Below are positions 42,105 to 51,994 of a stretch of DNA of 64,000 nt, piece by piece (the stretch's first letter is position 1; every line of letters starts with the position of its first letter). The stretch is from Trujillonella humicola (lineage in GTDB: Bacteria > Actinomycetota > Actinomycetes > Mycobacteriales > Geodermatophilaceae): the NCBI RefSeq assembly GCF_046233715.1, contig NZ_JBJNRJ010000007.1, positions 1 through 64,000 of the forward strand, given 5' to 3'. The position numbers and the translations under genes were made by a program. Below the pieces are notes generated by a model, which had not been told where the DNA came from, did no database searches, and saw only the letters and a list, made by a program, of their open reading frames with translations.

Positions 42105-42203
42105 GGCGTTCTCCGGATGTTGCGGAAGCGGATGGGGTGGCGTGCGCGGGCACCGCCGCCGGGCCAGCGCGGGGCTGGGGCGAAGGCGGTGGAGGCGGTC
42201 GGC

Positions 42204-42701
42204 CTAGATCCGCAGCAGGCAGAGGGAGTGCAGGTCCGGCGGGCGCAGCGGCGCCAGGCCGGTGTGCGCGTGGGTGCGCAGCCGCGCCCACGCCGCCGGC
42301 GGCAGCGTCTGCAGCCGGGGCAGCAGCAGGGCGAGCAGGACCGCGAGGCCGACGGCGAGCACCGCCAGGCACAGCGTCCACAGGTGCCCGGCCGGTCCGG
42401 CTGGCGCGCTGCCGTGCCCGGCGGTGAGCGCTCCGACCAGCGGAGCGGCCACGGTGGCCATTGCGGTGGCGTCGGAGAGGCTGCCGTGGTGCCCGCCGTG
42501 CGCCTCGAGGCCGGCACTCGTGGCGCCGGAGGACAGACCGCCGGGGTGTGGACCGCCGTCGCCCGGCGCGGCGAGGGTCACGGCGATCGGGGCGGCGCCG
42601 TGACCGGCCAGATGGTCGGTGCCGGCGGCGGTGCACTGCAGGCCGTGCATCGCGAAGACGGCGGCCAGCAGCAGCAGCGCCGTCCATGCTCGTGTCGCCA
42701 T
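42204..42701 (-). CDS. DUF6153 family membrane/secreted protein
   Basis: 165 residues. ATG 42701 is preferred to GTG 42707 because GAGGAGGG then has normal spacing. N-terminal hydrophobic signal (TALLLLAAVFAMHGLQC), a Gly/His-rich stretch (HGGHHGSL), a second transmembrane helix (LWTLCLAVLAVGLAVLLALLLPRL) and the family-type C terminus PPDLHSLCLLRI. DUF6153 proteins are small actinobacterial proteins repeatedly found in copper clusters, with no assigned activity. Lies between the DUF305 lipoprotein and copB genes, same strand. Confidence 0.8.
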   Translation of the reverse strand: MATRAWTALLLLAAVFAMHGLQCTAAGTDHLAGHGAAPIAVTLAAPGDGGPHPGGLSSGATSAGLEAHGGHHGSLSDATAMATVAAPLVGALTAGHGSAPAGPAGHLWTLCLAVLAVGLAVLLALLLPRLQTLPPAAWARLRTHAHTGLAPLRPPDLHSLCLLRI

Positions 42702-42779
42702 GCCCACCCCCTCCTCAGCGAGGCTACGACGCCGGGCGCCTTCGCCCGCCGGGAATGGTGCCCGGCGGGCGGAGGGCGG

Positions 42780-45050
42780 TCAGTGCCCGCCGGCGGTGGT
42801 CGGCTCGGCGGGCGCCGGGGTGGTCCGGCCGGCGGTGACCTCGGCGACGCTGGCTTCCGGGCTCAGGTCCAGCCGCCGCAGCAGCTGGGCGTTGGACGCC
42901 ACGACGACTGTGGACAGGCTCATCAGCAGCGCCCCGACCTCCATCGGCAGGACGAACCCGACCGGGGCCAGCACACCGGCGGCGAGCGGGACCGCGATCA
43001 GGTTGTAGCCCGCACCGGCCCACAGGTTCTGCTGCATCTTGCGGTAGCTGGCCGTCGACAGCCGGATCACCGACACCACCGCGCGCGGGTCGGAGGAGGC
43101 CAGGATGATCCCCGCCGACGCGATGGCGACGTCGGTGCCGGCGCCGATCGCGATGCCCACATCGGCCTGGGCCAGGGCGGGTGCGTCGTTGACACCGTCG
43201 CCCGTGAACGCCACGGCCCGGCCCTGCTGCTGCAGGAGCGCCACCTTCTCGGCCTTGTGCTCCGGGCGGACCCCGGCGAAGACCTGGTCGATGCCCAGCT
43301 CCGCGGCGACCGCGCGGGCGACCGGCTCGGCGTCGCCGGTGATCATCACGACGTCGATGCCGAGGGCGTGCAGCGCGTCGACCGCCTGCCGGGACTCCGG
43401 CCGGATCTCATCGGCCAGCGCCAGAGCGCCGGCGGCCTGCCCGTCGACGAGCACGTGCAGCACCGTCGCCCCGGCCTCGGCCCATGGCGCGGTGTCCGGC
43501 AGCGGCGCCAGGCCGTGCTCGGTGAGCAGGTTCGGGCCGCCGACGGCGACGGTGTGCCCGCCGACGACGGCGGTCACCCCGACGGCGGCCGACGCGCGGA
43601 ACTCGGTGGCCGGGGAGACCGGCAGGTTCCGCTGCCGGGCGGCGGTGACGATCGCCCGGGCCAACGGGTGCTCGCTGTCGGCCTCGGCGGCGGCGGCCAG
43701 GGCCAGCACCTCGTCCTCGGTGCGGCCGACGCCGACCACGTGGTTGACCGCCGGCTCGCCGCGGGTGAGCGTCCCTGTCTTATCGAACAGGACTGTGTCC
43801 ACGGTGCGCATCCGCTCCATCGCGCCGCGGTCCTTGACCAGCACCCCGCCGCGGGCGGCCCGCTCGGTGGAGATCGACACGACCAGCGGGATGGCCAGGC
43901 CGAGCGCGTGGGGGCACGCGATCACCAGGACGGTCACCACCCGGGTCAGCGCGGACTCCGGCGTGCCGTAGACGGTCCAGACGACGGCGGTGACGATCGC
44001 AGCGGCGACGGCGAACCAGAACAGCCAGCCGGCGGCCCGGTCGGCCAGCAGTTGCGCGCGGGTGGTGGAGGACTGCGCCTCGGCGACCAGCCGCTGGATG
44101 CCGGCCAGTGCGGTGTCCTCGCCGACCGCGGCCACCCGTACCCGGATCGCGGTGTCGGTGGCGACCGTGCCGGCCACGACGGGATCGCCGACGCCGCGGC
44201 GGACGGGCTTGGACTCGCCGGTGATCATCGACTCGTCGACGTCGGCGGTGCCGTCGACGACCTGCCCGTCGGCGGGCACCCGCCCGCCGGGGCGGACGAT
44301 GACCACGTCGCCGACGACCAGCTGCGCCGGCGGCACGGTGACCACCTGGTCGCCGACGACCTTCTGCGCCTCGTCGGGCAGCAGCGCCGCGAGGGAGTCC
44401 AGCGCGGAGGAGGTCTGCGCCAGCGAGCGCATCTCCAGCCAGTGCCCGAGCAGCATGATCACGATCAGCAGCGCCAGCTCCCACCAGAAGTCCACGTCGT
44501 GGGCGAGCACGCCGACGGTGGAGCCCCAGGAGGCGACGAAAGCGACGGTGATGGCCATGCCGATGAGCAGCATCATCCCGGGCTTGCGGGCCCGGATCTC
44601 GCCGATCGCACCGGTGAGGAACGGCCGGCCGCCCCAGACGTAAATGACCGTGCCCAGCACCGGGGACACCCACTCCAGGCCGGGGACGTCGGGCAGCGTG
44701 TAGCCGACGATGTCGGCGAACATGTCGCTGAGCAGGACCGTCGGCACCGCCAGCGCCAGCATCAGCCAGAACAGCCGGCGGAACATCGCCACGTGGTCGC
44801 CGCCGTGCCCCGCGTGCCCGCCGTGCTGCCCATGGCCGGCGTGGTCGCTGTGGGAGGACGCCGCGCCCTCGAGGTCCGAGGCAGCGGCGGCCAACGGGCC
44901 CTCGACATCCGGGGCGCGGTCGCCGACGACGACCGGCAGTCCCTGCCCGTGCGTCGGCCCGTCGCCAACGTCGTGGCCGGGGTCGTGACCCGGCCCTGCC
45001 GTGTCCGGCCGTCCGGCTGGACGGATCGGGCGGTCCATCGGATCTCGCAT
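42780..45050 (-). CDS. copB: CopB-type heavy metal P1B ATPase
   Basis: 756 residues from ATG 45050 (GAGGAG at good spacing; ATG 45071 is an alternative with a poor site). Instead of CxxC metal-binding domains it has a His/Gly/Asp-rich N terminus (HSDHAGHGQHGGHAGHGGDH). The transmembrane metal motif is CPH (VIACPHALGLAIP), the P1B-3/CopB hallmark. Other motifs: TGES (MITGESKPV), phosphorylation loop DKTGTLT, SEHPLARAI, and hinge TGDGVNDAPALAQADVGIAIG. The P1B-3 class exports copper, with Cu(II) or Cu(I) preference debated. Expression is probably controlled by the CsoR-type operator about 90 bases upstream. Confidence 0.95.
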   Translation of the reverse strand: MRDPMDRPIRPAGRPDTAGPGHDPGHDVGDGPTHGQGLPVVVGDRAPDVEGPLAAAASDLEGAASSHSDHAGHGQHGGHAGHGGDHVAMFRRLFWLMLALAVPTVLLSDMFADIVGYTLPDVPGLEWVSPVLGTVIYVWGGRPFLTGAIGEIRARKPGMMLLIGMAITVAFVASWGSTVGVLAHDVDFWWELALLIVIMLLGHWLEMRSLAQTSSALDSLAALLPDEAQKVVGDQVVTVPPAQLVVGDVVIVRPGGRVPADGQVVDGTADVDESMITGESKPVRRGVGDPVVAGTVATDTAIRVRVAAVGEDTALAGIQRLVAEAQSSTTRAQLLADRAAGWLFWFAVAAAIVTAVVWTVYGTPESALTRVVTVLVIACPHALGLAIPLVVSISTERAARGGVLVKDRGAMERMRTVDTVLFDKTGTLTRGEPAVNHVVGVGRTEDEVLALAAAAEADSEHPLARAIVTAARQRNLPVSPATEFRASAAVGVTAVVGGHTVAVGGPNLLTEHGLAPLPDTAPWAEAGATVLHVLVDGQAAGALALADEIRPESRQAVDALHALGIDVVMITGDAEPVARAVAAELGIDQVFAGVRPEHKAEKVALLQQQGRAVAFTGDGVNDAPALAQADVGIAIGAGTDVAIASAGIILASSDPRAVVSVIRLSTASYRKMQQNLWAGAGYNLIAVPLAAGVLAPVGFVLPMEVGALLMSLSTVVVASNAQLLRRLDLSPEASVAEVTAGRTTPAPAEPTTAGGH

Positions 45051-45141
45051 GACGATCTCCTCTGCCTGCATCTCTCCCGGCCGCTGCCCTCACCACGCGA
45101 GGAACGGTGTGGCGGTACGGAGGCTCCGACGTCGCCGAACT

Positions 45142-45160
45142 TATACCCCCATGGGGTATA
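45142..45160. promoter_or_regulatory. CsoR-type copper operator
   Basis: TATACCCC-CAT-GGGGTATA is a perfect inverted repeat with eight-base arms, the classic CsoR operator form (TACCCC...GGGGTA). On the minus strand its edge continues into TATAAG, a plausible -10 for copB, so repressor binding would block transcription. No csoR gene lies in the window, so a regulator encoded elsewhere must act here. Confidence 0.85.
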
Positions 45161-45442
45161 GCGCCAGGGTCGACCGGCTGGACCGGTCGGGGGCTCTGCC
45201 GGGCAGTGCTCACCGATGGCTGCGGCGTGGACGTTCCCGGCCGCGACCGCCTGGCGGCGCACGACGCGGTGGTCCACGGCCGTGAGGACGGGAGCTGGCC
45301 CGACAGGCCGTGCCGGGCCGGCAGGGCTCGCGGCCTGCACCCCGGTAGCCACGGCGGCGGGGGGCGCCGGCCGGGTCCGGCCGCCCGCCACCGGCGACAA
45401 CCAGAGGACGACGCACGCCGCAGCCGGCGCCGGAACGGACGA
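45161..45442. other. Gene-free interval at island edge
   Basis: 282 bases between the CsoR operator and the tRNA-His terminator. Short open frames on both strands are low-complexity and lack ribosome sites. No integrase remnant is recognisable. Confidence 0.5.
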
Positions 45443-45472
45443 AGGCCCTGGTCGGCGAACCGACCAGGGCCT
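45443..45472 (-). terminator. Terminator of tRNA-His, att core C
   Basis: A 13-base perfect stem (arm AGGCCCTGGTCGG, 45443-45455, and 45460-45472) capped by a CGAA tetraloop, directly downstream of tRNA-His on the minus strand. Together with the tRNA 3' end (to 45510) it is the intact version of the sequence repeated at 30840 and 38590. Confidence 0.85.
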
Positions 45473-45480
45473 CCACCACG

Positions 45481-45557
45481 TGGGGTGAGTGACGGGGCTC
45501 GAACCCGCGACACCCAGGATCACAACCTGGTGCTCTACCAGCTGAGCTACACCCACC
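45481..45557 (-). tRNA. tRNA-His (GTG anticodon)
   Basis: Read on the minus strand: an acceptor stem GTGGGTG pairs with CACTCAC (one G-U pair), D-arm GCTC...GAGC, anticodon stem-loop CCAGG-TTGTGAT-CCTGG with anticodon GTG, and T-arm GCGGGTTCGAGCCCCGT. It has the histidine-specific extra G at position -1 (45557) opposite discriminator C73, and an encoded CCA end (45481-45483). It lies beside orn, a conserved actinobacterial arrangement, and serves as the integration site of the island on its 3' side. Confidence 0.97.
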
Positions 45558-45612
45558 GTGCGCCCCCGCGGCACGCGCGCCCCGGGAACCGGAGCAACGA
45601 TACCCGAGCCGC

Positions 45613-46278
45613 TCAGCCCTCCGACGCGGCGGGCGGAGCGGTGGCGTCCCCGGCGGCGAGGACGGCGGCGAAGGCCTCGGTGACCTCGCCGGCCGCGGCC
45701 TGGGCCCGCGCCGAGGACGGGCCGGAGCCGTCGACGAACAGCGTCTTCCGGTAGTAGGCGAGCTCGCGCACCGACTCGATGATGTCGGCCAGCGCGCGGT
45801 GGGCCAGGCCCTTGGGCGGCTGGGCGAAGTAGACCCGGGGGAACCACCGCCGGGCCAGCTCCTTGACCGAGGAGACGTCGACCATCCGGTAGTGCAGGTG
45901 GTCGTCGAGCTCGGGCATGTCGCGGGCCAGGAACCCGCGGTCGGTGCCGATCGAGTTGCCGCACAGCGGCGCCGTCCGCCGTTCGGGCACGAAGCGCTTC
46001 ACGTAGGCCAGCACCTGCTGCTCGGCCTCGGCCACGGTCAGCGTGGAGGCGCGGACGGCCTCGGTCAGCCCCGACTTGGCGTGCATCTCGGTGACGACGT
46101 CGACCATCCCGGCGAGCGCGTCGTCGTCGGCGTGGATCACCAGGTCCAGCCCCGGGTCGAGCACGTTCAGGTCGGAGTCGGTGACCAGGACGGCGACCTC
46201 GATGAGCTTGTCCGTGCCGAGGTCCAGCCCGGTCATCTCGCAGTCGATCCAGACCAGGTGCCCCGCGCTCTCCGCCAC
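45613..46278 (-). CDS. orn: Oligoribonuclease
   Basis: 221 residues from GTG 46278. DEDDh 3'-5' exonuclease that degrades two- to five-nucleotide RNA, including pGpG from c-di-GMP turnover. Motif I is HLVWIDCEMTGLDLGTDKLIEVAVLVTDSDL, motif II CGNSIGTDRGFLARDMPELDDHLHYRMVDVSS, and motif III HRALADIIESVRELAYYR with the catalytic His and Asp. The C-terminal extension (FVDGSGPSSARAQAAAGEVTEAFAAVLAAGD) is longer than in E. coli and typical of actinobacteria. It sits immediately upstream of tRNA-His. An arginine-rich upstream extension of the frame is not believed. Confidence 0.95.
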   Translation of the reverse strand: MAESAGHLVWIDCEMTGLDLGTDKLIEVAVLVTDSDLNVLDPGLDLVIHADDDALAGMVDVVTEMHAKSGLTEAVRASTLTVAEAEQQVLAYVKRFVPERRTAPLCGNSIGTDRGFLARDMPELDDHLHYRMVDVSSVKELARRWFPRVYFAQPPKGLAHRALADIIESVRELAYYRKTLFVDGSGPSSARAQAAAGEVTEAFAAVLAAGDATAPPAASEG

Positions 46279-46430
46279 GGACGCGAACCCTACGTCCCGT
46301 CCGTCCCGCCCGCCTCGCCCGGCCGCGCCTACCGCATGCGCCGCTCCCGGGCCACTCGGAGGGTCGGATCGTCGGTCCCCCGCCGTTAGGCTCCGCCGTG
46401 CCCCCACCCCGATCTGCAGGGAGCACCTCC

Positions 46431-47630
46431 GTGCCCAGCCCGACGACCGCGCCCGCGGCCCCCGGCTCGCTGTCCGCCGCCACCCGCCGCCCGGTGGCGA
46501 CGCTGCGGTGGCTGTGGTCGGCCTACACGACCCCGGGCCGCCCGGGCCGGCCGACCGGCGAGCAGGAGCTGCGCTGGATCTACAGCGCGTGGCTGGGCGC
46601 CTTCCTGCTCAAGATGCTCGGGTCGTCGTGGGACGTCTCCTGGCACTTCAAGTGGCTGCGCGACGACCTCGCGCCGCCGCACCTGCTCAACTCCGCCGGC
46701 ACCGCCGTCGTCGTCGCGCTGGTGGTGTTCCACAGCTACACCGGCCACGGCGTGGACCGCCGCGCGCTGCGCCTGATGCAGGCCGGCATCGCGACCTTCC
46801 TGGTCGCCGTCCCGATCGACATCGTCAACCACCGCATCAACGGGCTGGACATCACGAGCTGGAGTCCCAGCCATGCCCTGCTCTACATCGGGACGGCGAT
46901 CATGCTGGCCGGTGCCATCCGCGGCTGGTGGCTGTACGCGGCGCCGGGCCGGGTGCGCGACCTGGTGTCGCTGGGGCTGTGGCTGTTCTTCGTCGAGAAC
47001 GTCGTCTTCCCCAACCAGCACCAGGAGTACGGCGTCCTGTCGCTGCGCGCCTACGAGGCGGGGAACACCACGGCCGAGCAGCAGCTGCTGGACTTCGCCG
47101 CCTCGCAGGGCCAGACCCCGACCATGTTCATGCTGCCGGTGCCCTCCTGGGTGCACCCGGCGTGGTTGCTGTGCGCCGGCCTGCTCTCCCTGGTCGCCGC
47201 GCGCAAGGTGGTGGGCCTGCGGTTCACCGCCACGACCATCGTCGGCACCTACCTCGCCTACCGCGCGGTCATGTGGCTGGCGCTGGTCGGGATGGGCTTC
47301 CCCGCCTCGGTGCTGCCGCTGGTGCTGCTGGTCGGCGCCGTGTGCGTCGACCTGGCGGTCACCCACCGGCTGCCGGGCTGGAGCGCCGGGCCGGTCACCG
47401 CGGTGGCGGTCTACGGGGCCGGGTGGCTGCAGGACGCCGCCGGCCTGCTGCCGCCGTGGAACTGGTCCTGGGAGTCGGTCACGCTGGTGGTCGCCTCCTT
47501 CACGGCGCTGTGGAGCGCGCTGGACGTCGTCACCCGCAGCGCCTGGTTCGCGGGGTGGCGGCGACCGGTCGAGCCGGCCGGCACGGACAGCGAGTCGGCC
47601 GTTCCGGTGAGCGGCGCGTCGCTGCGCTGA
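46431..47630 (+). CDS. Uncharacterised polytopic membrane protein
   Basis: 399 residues from GTG 46431 (AGGGAG seven bases upstream; GTG 46398 also in frame). About eight to nine hydrophobic helices. Notable polar features are SSWDVSWHFKWLRDDLAPPHLLNSAG, NHRINGLDITSWSPSHALLYIGTAI and VFPNQHQEYGVLSLRAYEAG. These conserved-looking His, Asp and Asn residues near helix ends could bind metal or lipid. No family name comes to mind. It is divergent from orn across about 150 bases and followed by another uncharacterised membrane protein. A role cannot be given. Confidence 0.75.
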   Translation: MPSPTTAPAAPGSLSAATRRPVATLRWLWSAYTTPGRPGRPTGEQELRWIYSAWLGAFLLKMLGSSWDVSWHFKWLRDDLAPPHLLNSAGTAVVVALVVFHSYTGHGVDRRALRLMQAGIATFLVAVPIDIVNHRINGLDITSWSPSHALLYIGTAIMLAGAIRGWWLYAAPGRVRDLVSLGLWLFFVENVVFPNQHQEYGVLSLRAYEAGNTTAEQQLLDFAASQGQTPTMFMLPVPSWVHPAWLLCAGLLSLVAARKVVGLRFTATTIVGTYLAYRAVMWLALVGMGFPASVLPLVLLVGAVCVDLAVTHRLPGWSAGPVTAVAVYGAGWLQDAAGLLPPWNWSWESVTLVVASFTALWSALDVVTRSAWFAGWRRPVEPAGTDSESAVPVSGASLR

Positions 47631-47752
47631 GTACCGGACCGGCCCGTCACGTGACGTAGCGTCGGTCCGACCCCGCCGGGCGGCCGAGCCCCCCGTGCCC
47701 GCGGCGCCCGGAAGCGGCGCCCCGAATCCGAACCGCCCCGGAGGACGACGAC

Positions 47753-49648
47753 GTGCTGGCCCTCACCCCCGAGCCGCTGCAGACGGCGGGGGAGCGTGCC
47801 CTGTTCGCCGAGCTGACCCGCTGGGACACCGGCGGGGCCGTCCGCTCGGCGGTCGTGGCGTCCCTGCCCCTGGTCGACGGGCCGATGGACCGCCGCATCT
47901 CCGACGCGGTGCTGTTCGTCCCCGAGGGTCTGGCCGTGGTCCGGATCGCCGAGGTCCCCAAGCAGCACGGCGTCGTGACGGCGGTGCCCGAGGGAGCCTG
48001 GAGCATCGCGCCCGACGCCCGGCCCGGCGAGGTGCTGCAGATCGCCGGCGGCGGCTCCTCGCCGCTGGACGGGTTGATGCGCGCGGGCATGGAGGCCGCC
48101 GTCCGGCTCCGGTCCGCCGGCCTCGAACCGGGCCGCATCGCCCGGCTGACCGTGCTCGTCGGCGACCTCACCGGGCTGGTCCCGGCCGACGGCGACCTGG
48201 GCGAGGGCGACCAGGTCGCGCTCCTGGAGCCGCGGTCGCTGCTGCTGGGTGTGGCCCGGGCGGCCCGCTACGCCGGCGTCGGCAACCCCCGCCTCTGGAC
48301 GACCGCCGACGTGCGCGCGGCCCTGGAGGTCCTCGGCGTCCCCGGCCGCGGCCCGTCGGTCGAGGAGCTCAACGGCGAGGGTTTCCCCTACTCGCCGTAC
48401 GTCCTGCGCAAGCGGGAACTGCTCACCCCGGCGGCGATGAACGCGGCCTCCGTCGCGCCGCCCGCGCCACCGGCCCTGCCCGCGGCTCCGGCGGTCGTGC
48501 CGGTCGCCGCCGTCCCGGTCGCGGCCGTCCCGGTCGCGGCCGTCCCGGTCGCCACGGCCGCTCCGGTCCCCGCCGCGCCGGTCACCGGCGGCTTCGTGGC
48601 GCCCACGCCCGGCGGGCCCCGGGTCGATCCGGCCGCGGCGGCCGCGGTCGCGGTGGCCGCCATCCGCGCGGACGAGGCCGCCGCGGCACACCGGGCGGCG
48701 GCGTACGCACCCGGCCCGGTGACCGGACAGGCCCCGCCGGCCGCCGAGCCCGCGGAGCACCCGACCACCGACGAGACCGGCGGCATCGGCGGGCTGTTCG
48801 CCGGAGCCGAGCACACCGATTCCAGTGCCCGGTCCGCGCCGGCTGCCCAGCCGGCGACGCTGGTCGGCCCGACCGTGACCGCACCGCACCGCGGGACGCC
48901 GCTGCTGGACCGGCCGCAGAGCGAGTGGCCGGCCGGGCCGGGCGCCGCGGTGGAGCACCCGCCGGCGGCGCGGCCGCCCGGGACGCCGCGGGTGGTGGCG
49001 CGCCGCCGGCCCGACCGCACCCGGCGGCTGGCCCTGCTCGGCGGCGGGGCGGCGCTGGTGGTGCTGCTCGTCGTGCTGGGCCTGGTCGTCGTCCTGGGCG
49101 GCGGCGGCGAGGACGCCGGCGACGAGCAGGCCGACACCACGCCGCTCCCGTCGAGCGCGGCCCCCGGCGACGACGCCGGTCCCGCCGTCGGCGCGCAGGC
49201 CACCCTGGACGGCATCCCCTTCACGCTGGAGCACCTGCAGGCCGACGACGGCTGCGCCGACCACGCCTACGGGTCGGTGGCCGACTTCTTCGCGCGCACC
49301 GACTGCGCCGGGATGACGCGGGCGCTGTGGTCCACACAGGTCGACGGCCGCGACGTCGTCGTCTCCATCGCGGTCGTGGACATGGGGCAGGAGGGCCTGG
49401 CCGACGCGCTGCGGGCGCTGGCCGACACCAGCGGGAGCGGCAACGTCAACGACCTGCTCCTCGAGGGCGTGGGCTATCCCGGCGGGCCCGACGGGTTCAC
49501 GCGCTCGCGCCAGTACGCCAGCGCCGTCGGGGGCACCACCGTGCGGATCGTGGAGACCGACTGGGTGGAGGCGGAGGGCTCCGCGCCGGACCTGGACCGC
49601 GTCGCCGCCACCGCGCTGGCCTTGGAGATGCCCGACCCGACCCCCTGA
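47753..49648 (+). CDS. Uncharacterised single-pass protein with VPVAA repeats
   Basis: 631 residues from GTG 47753 with GGAGG upstream. Residues 1-230 form a folded cytoplasmic domain with repeated beta-strand patterns (AVLFVPEGLAVVRIAEVPKQHG, LTVLVGDLTGLVPADGDLGEGDQVALLEPRSLLLG), possibly an SseB-type domain. Residues 230-430 are Ala/Pro-rich and disordered, including four VPVAA-type units. One transmembrane helix at about 432-452 (LALLGGGAALVVLLVVLGLVVVLGGG). The exported C-terminal domain of about 150 residues has two cysteines (DDGCADHAYG, TDCAGMTRALWS) likely in a disulfide. Type VII secretion or envelope-sensing roles are possible but unproven. Confidence 0.7.
   Translation: MLALTPEPLQTAGERALFAELTRWDTGGAVRSAVVASLPLVDGPMDRRISDAVLFVPEGLAVVRIAEVPKQHGVVTAVPEGAWSIAPDARPGEVLQIAGGGSSPLDGLMRAGMEAAVRLRSAGLEPGRIARLTVLVGDLTGLVPADGDLGEGDQVALLEPRSLLLGVARAARYAGVGNPRLWTTADVRAALEVLGVPGRGPSVEELNGEGFPYSPYVLRKRELLTPAAMNAASVAPPAPPALPAAPAVVPVAAVPVAAVPVAAVPVATAAPVPAAPVTGGFVAPTPGGPRVDPAAAAAVAVAAIRADEAAAAHRAAAYAPGPVTGQAPPAAEPAEHPTTDETGGIGGLFAGAEHTDSSARSAPAAQPATLVGPTVTAPHRGTPLLDRPQSEWPAGPGAAVEHPPAARPPGTPRVVARRRPDRTRRLALLGGGAALVVLLVVLGLVVVLGGGGEDAGDEQADTTPLPSSAAPGDDAGPAVGAQATLDGIPFTLEHLQADDGCADHAYGSVADFFARTDCAGMTRALWSTQVDGRDVVVSIAVVDMGQEGLADALRALADTSGSGNVNDLLLEGVGYPGGPDGFTRSRQYASAVGGTTVRIVETDWVEAEGSAPDLDRVAATALALEMPDPTP
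48497..48556 (+). repeat. Four 15-base tandem units encoding VPVAA
   Basis: Four near-identical 15-mers (consensus GTCCCGGTCGCGGCC) in frame with the 631-residue protein, giving VPVAA x3 and VPVAT. They lie in the disordered linker and could vary in number between strains. Confidence 0.85.
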
Positions 49649-49650
49649 GG

Positions 49651-49705
49651 CACAGGAAGCTCTACGCACGTCCGGGACGCCAGGACGTGCGTAGTGCTTC
49701 CTGTG
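49651..49705. terminator. Bidirectional hairpin between convergent genes
   Basis: Arms of 23 bases (49651-49673 and 49683-49705), starting CACAGGAAGC, pair with a single mismatch around a nine-base loop. They separate the 631-residue protein gene (plus) from the TetR gene (minus). The right arm lies inside the last codons of tetR, whose stop is at 49662, so the hairpin doubles as coding sequence. Confidence 0.8.
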
Positions 49706-50312
49706 CCGGGGACGTCGCGGCGGCCTCGGCCATCGCGGTGAGCAGCGCGGCCATCGCGGGCCGGCGCACCCGCCCGCCGCTGTGCGGGGTGGAGTTCACC
49801 AGCCCGAACACCGCGTGTGCCCGCGCCCGGCACGCCTCGGCGCCGGCGTCCGGGTGGAGGGCGGCCAGCACGCCGACCCACACCTCGACGTAGCGGCGCT
49901 GCAGCCGGCGGACCTCGTGCGCGTCGGCCGCGGGCAGGTTCGGCAGGTCGCGGTCCTGCACCGTGATGAGCGCAGGGTTGTCCAGCGCGAAGTCCACCTG
50001 GAAGGCGATCAGCGCCCGCAGTTGCGCCAGCGGGTCGGGCCCGGCCGCGGCGACCTCCGCCGTGCCGCCGGCCAGCAGCCGCTCGCTGATCCGCAGCAGC
50101 ATCTCGGCCAGCATCGCGTCCTTGCTGGCGAAGTGGCGGTAGATCGCCGGGCCGGTCACGCCGACCGCGGCCCCGACGTCGTCCACGCCGACGGCGCGCG
50201 AGCCGCGCTCGGCGAACAGCTGGGCGGCCGCCCGCAGGATCTGCTCCCGGCGCGAGGGCCGGGTGGCGTCGCCGTGCAGCGCGGTGTCGGCCTGCGTGTC
50301 GGACCCCGTCAC
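49662..50312 (-). CDS. TetR family regulator of the liu operon
   Basis: 216 residues from GTG 50312. N-terminal helix-turn-helix: RREQILRAAAQLFAERGSRAVGVDDVGAAVGVTGPAIYRHFASKDAMLAEML. The C-terminal ligand domain is helical (LAQLRALIAFQVDFALDNPALITVQDRDLPNLPAADAHEVRRLQRRYVEVWVGVLAALHPDAG), of the type seen in acyl-CoA-responsive KstR/FadR-like members. It is divergent from the acyl-CoA carboxylase operon with a 39-base dyad between them, so it probably represses that operon until a leucine-derived acyl-CoA accumulates. The last codons overlap the terminator hairpin. Confidence 0.93.
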   Translation of the reverse strand: MTGSDTQADTALHGDATRPSRREQILRAAAQLFAERGSRAVGVDDVGAAVGVTGPAIYRHFASKDAMLAEMLLRISERLLAGGTAEVAAAGPDPLAQLRALIAFQVDFALDNPALITVQDRDLPNLPAADAHEVRRLQRRYVEVWVGVLAALHPDAGAEACRARAHAVFGLVNSTPHSGGRVRRPAMAALLTAMAEAAATSPAQEALRTSWRPGRA

Positions 50313-50321
50313 GGCGCAGAT

Positions 50322-50360
50322 GTTAACCGCCGTTGACCCCTGCGGTGAACCGTCGTTAAC
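50322..50360. promoter_or_regulatory. TetR operator upstream of liuB
   Basis: A dyad with 17-base arms (50322-50338 and 50344-50360) matching at 13 of 17 positions, both ending in GTTAAC, around CCTGC. It lies nine bases before the liuB GTG and ten bases from the tetR GTG, so one bound dimer pair would block both genes. Confidence 0.75.
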
Positions 50361-50369
50361 ATCGCGGCC

Positions 50370-51983
<1,614 letters not shown>

Positions 51984-51994
51984 CCGCCGCTCGT

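Noticed and set aside
41094..45161. Open frame of 1355 codons on the plus strand across the copper cluster
   Set aside because: It runs opposite to the CopB, DUF6153, DUF305 and BNR genes, has low-complexity Gly/Gln/Asp/His-rich translation and no ribosome site. It is an antisense frame kept open by high GC.
45161..45442. A small gene next to the CsoR operator
   Set aside because: Frames on both strands are Arg/Pro/Gly-rich with no ribosome site or recognisable motif.
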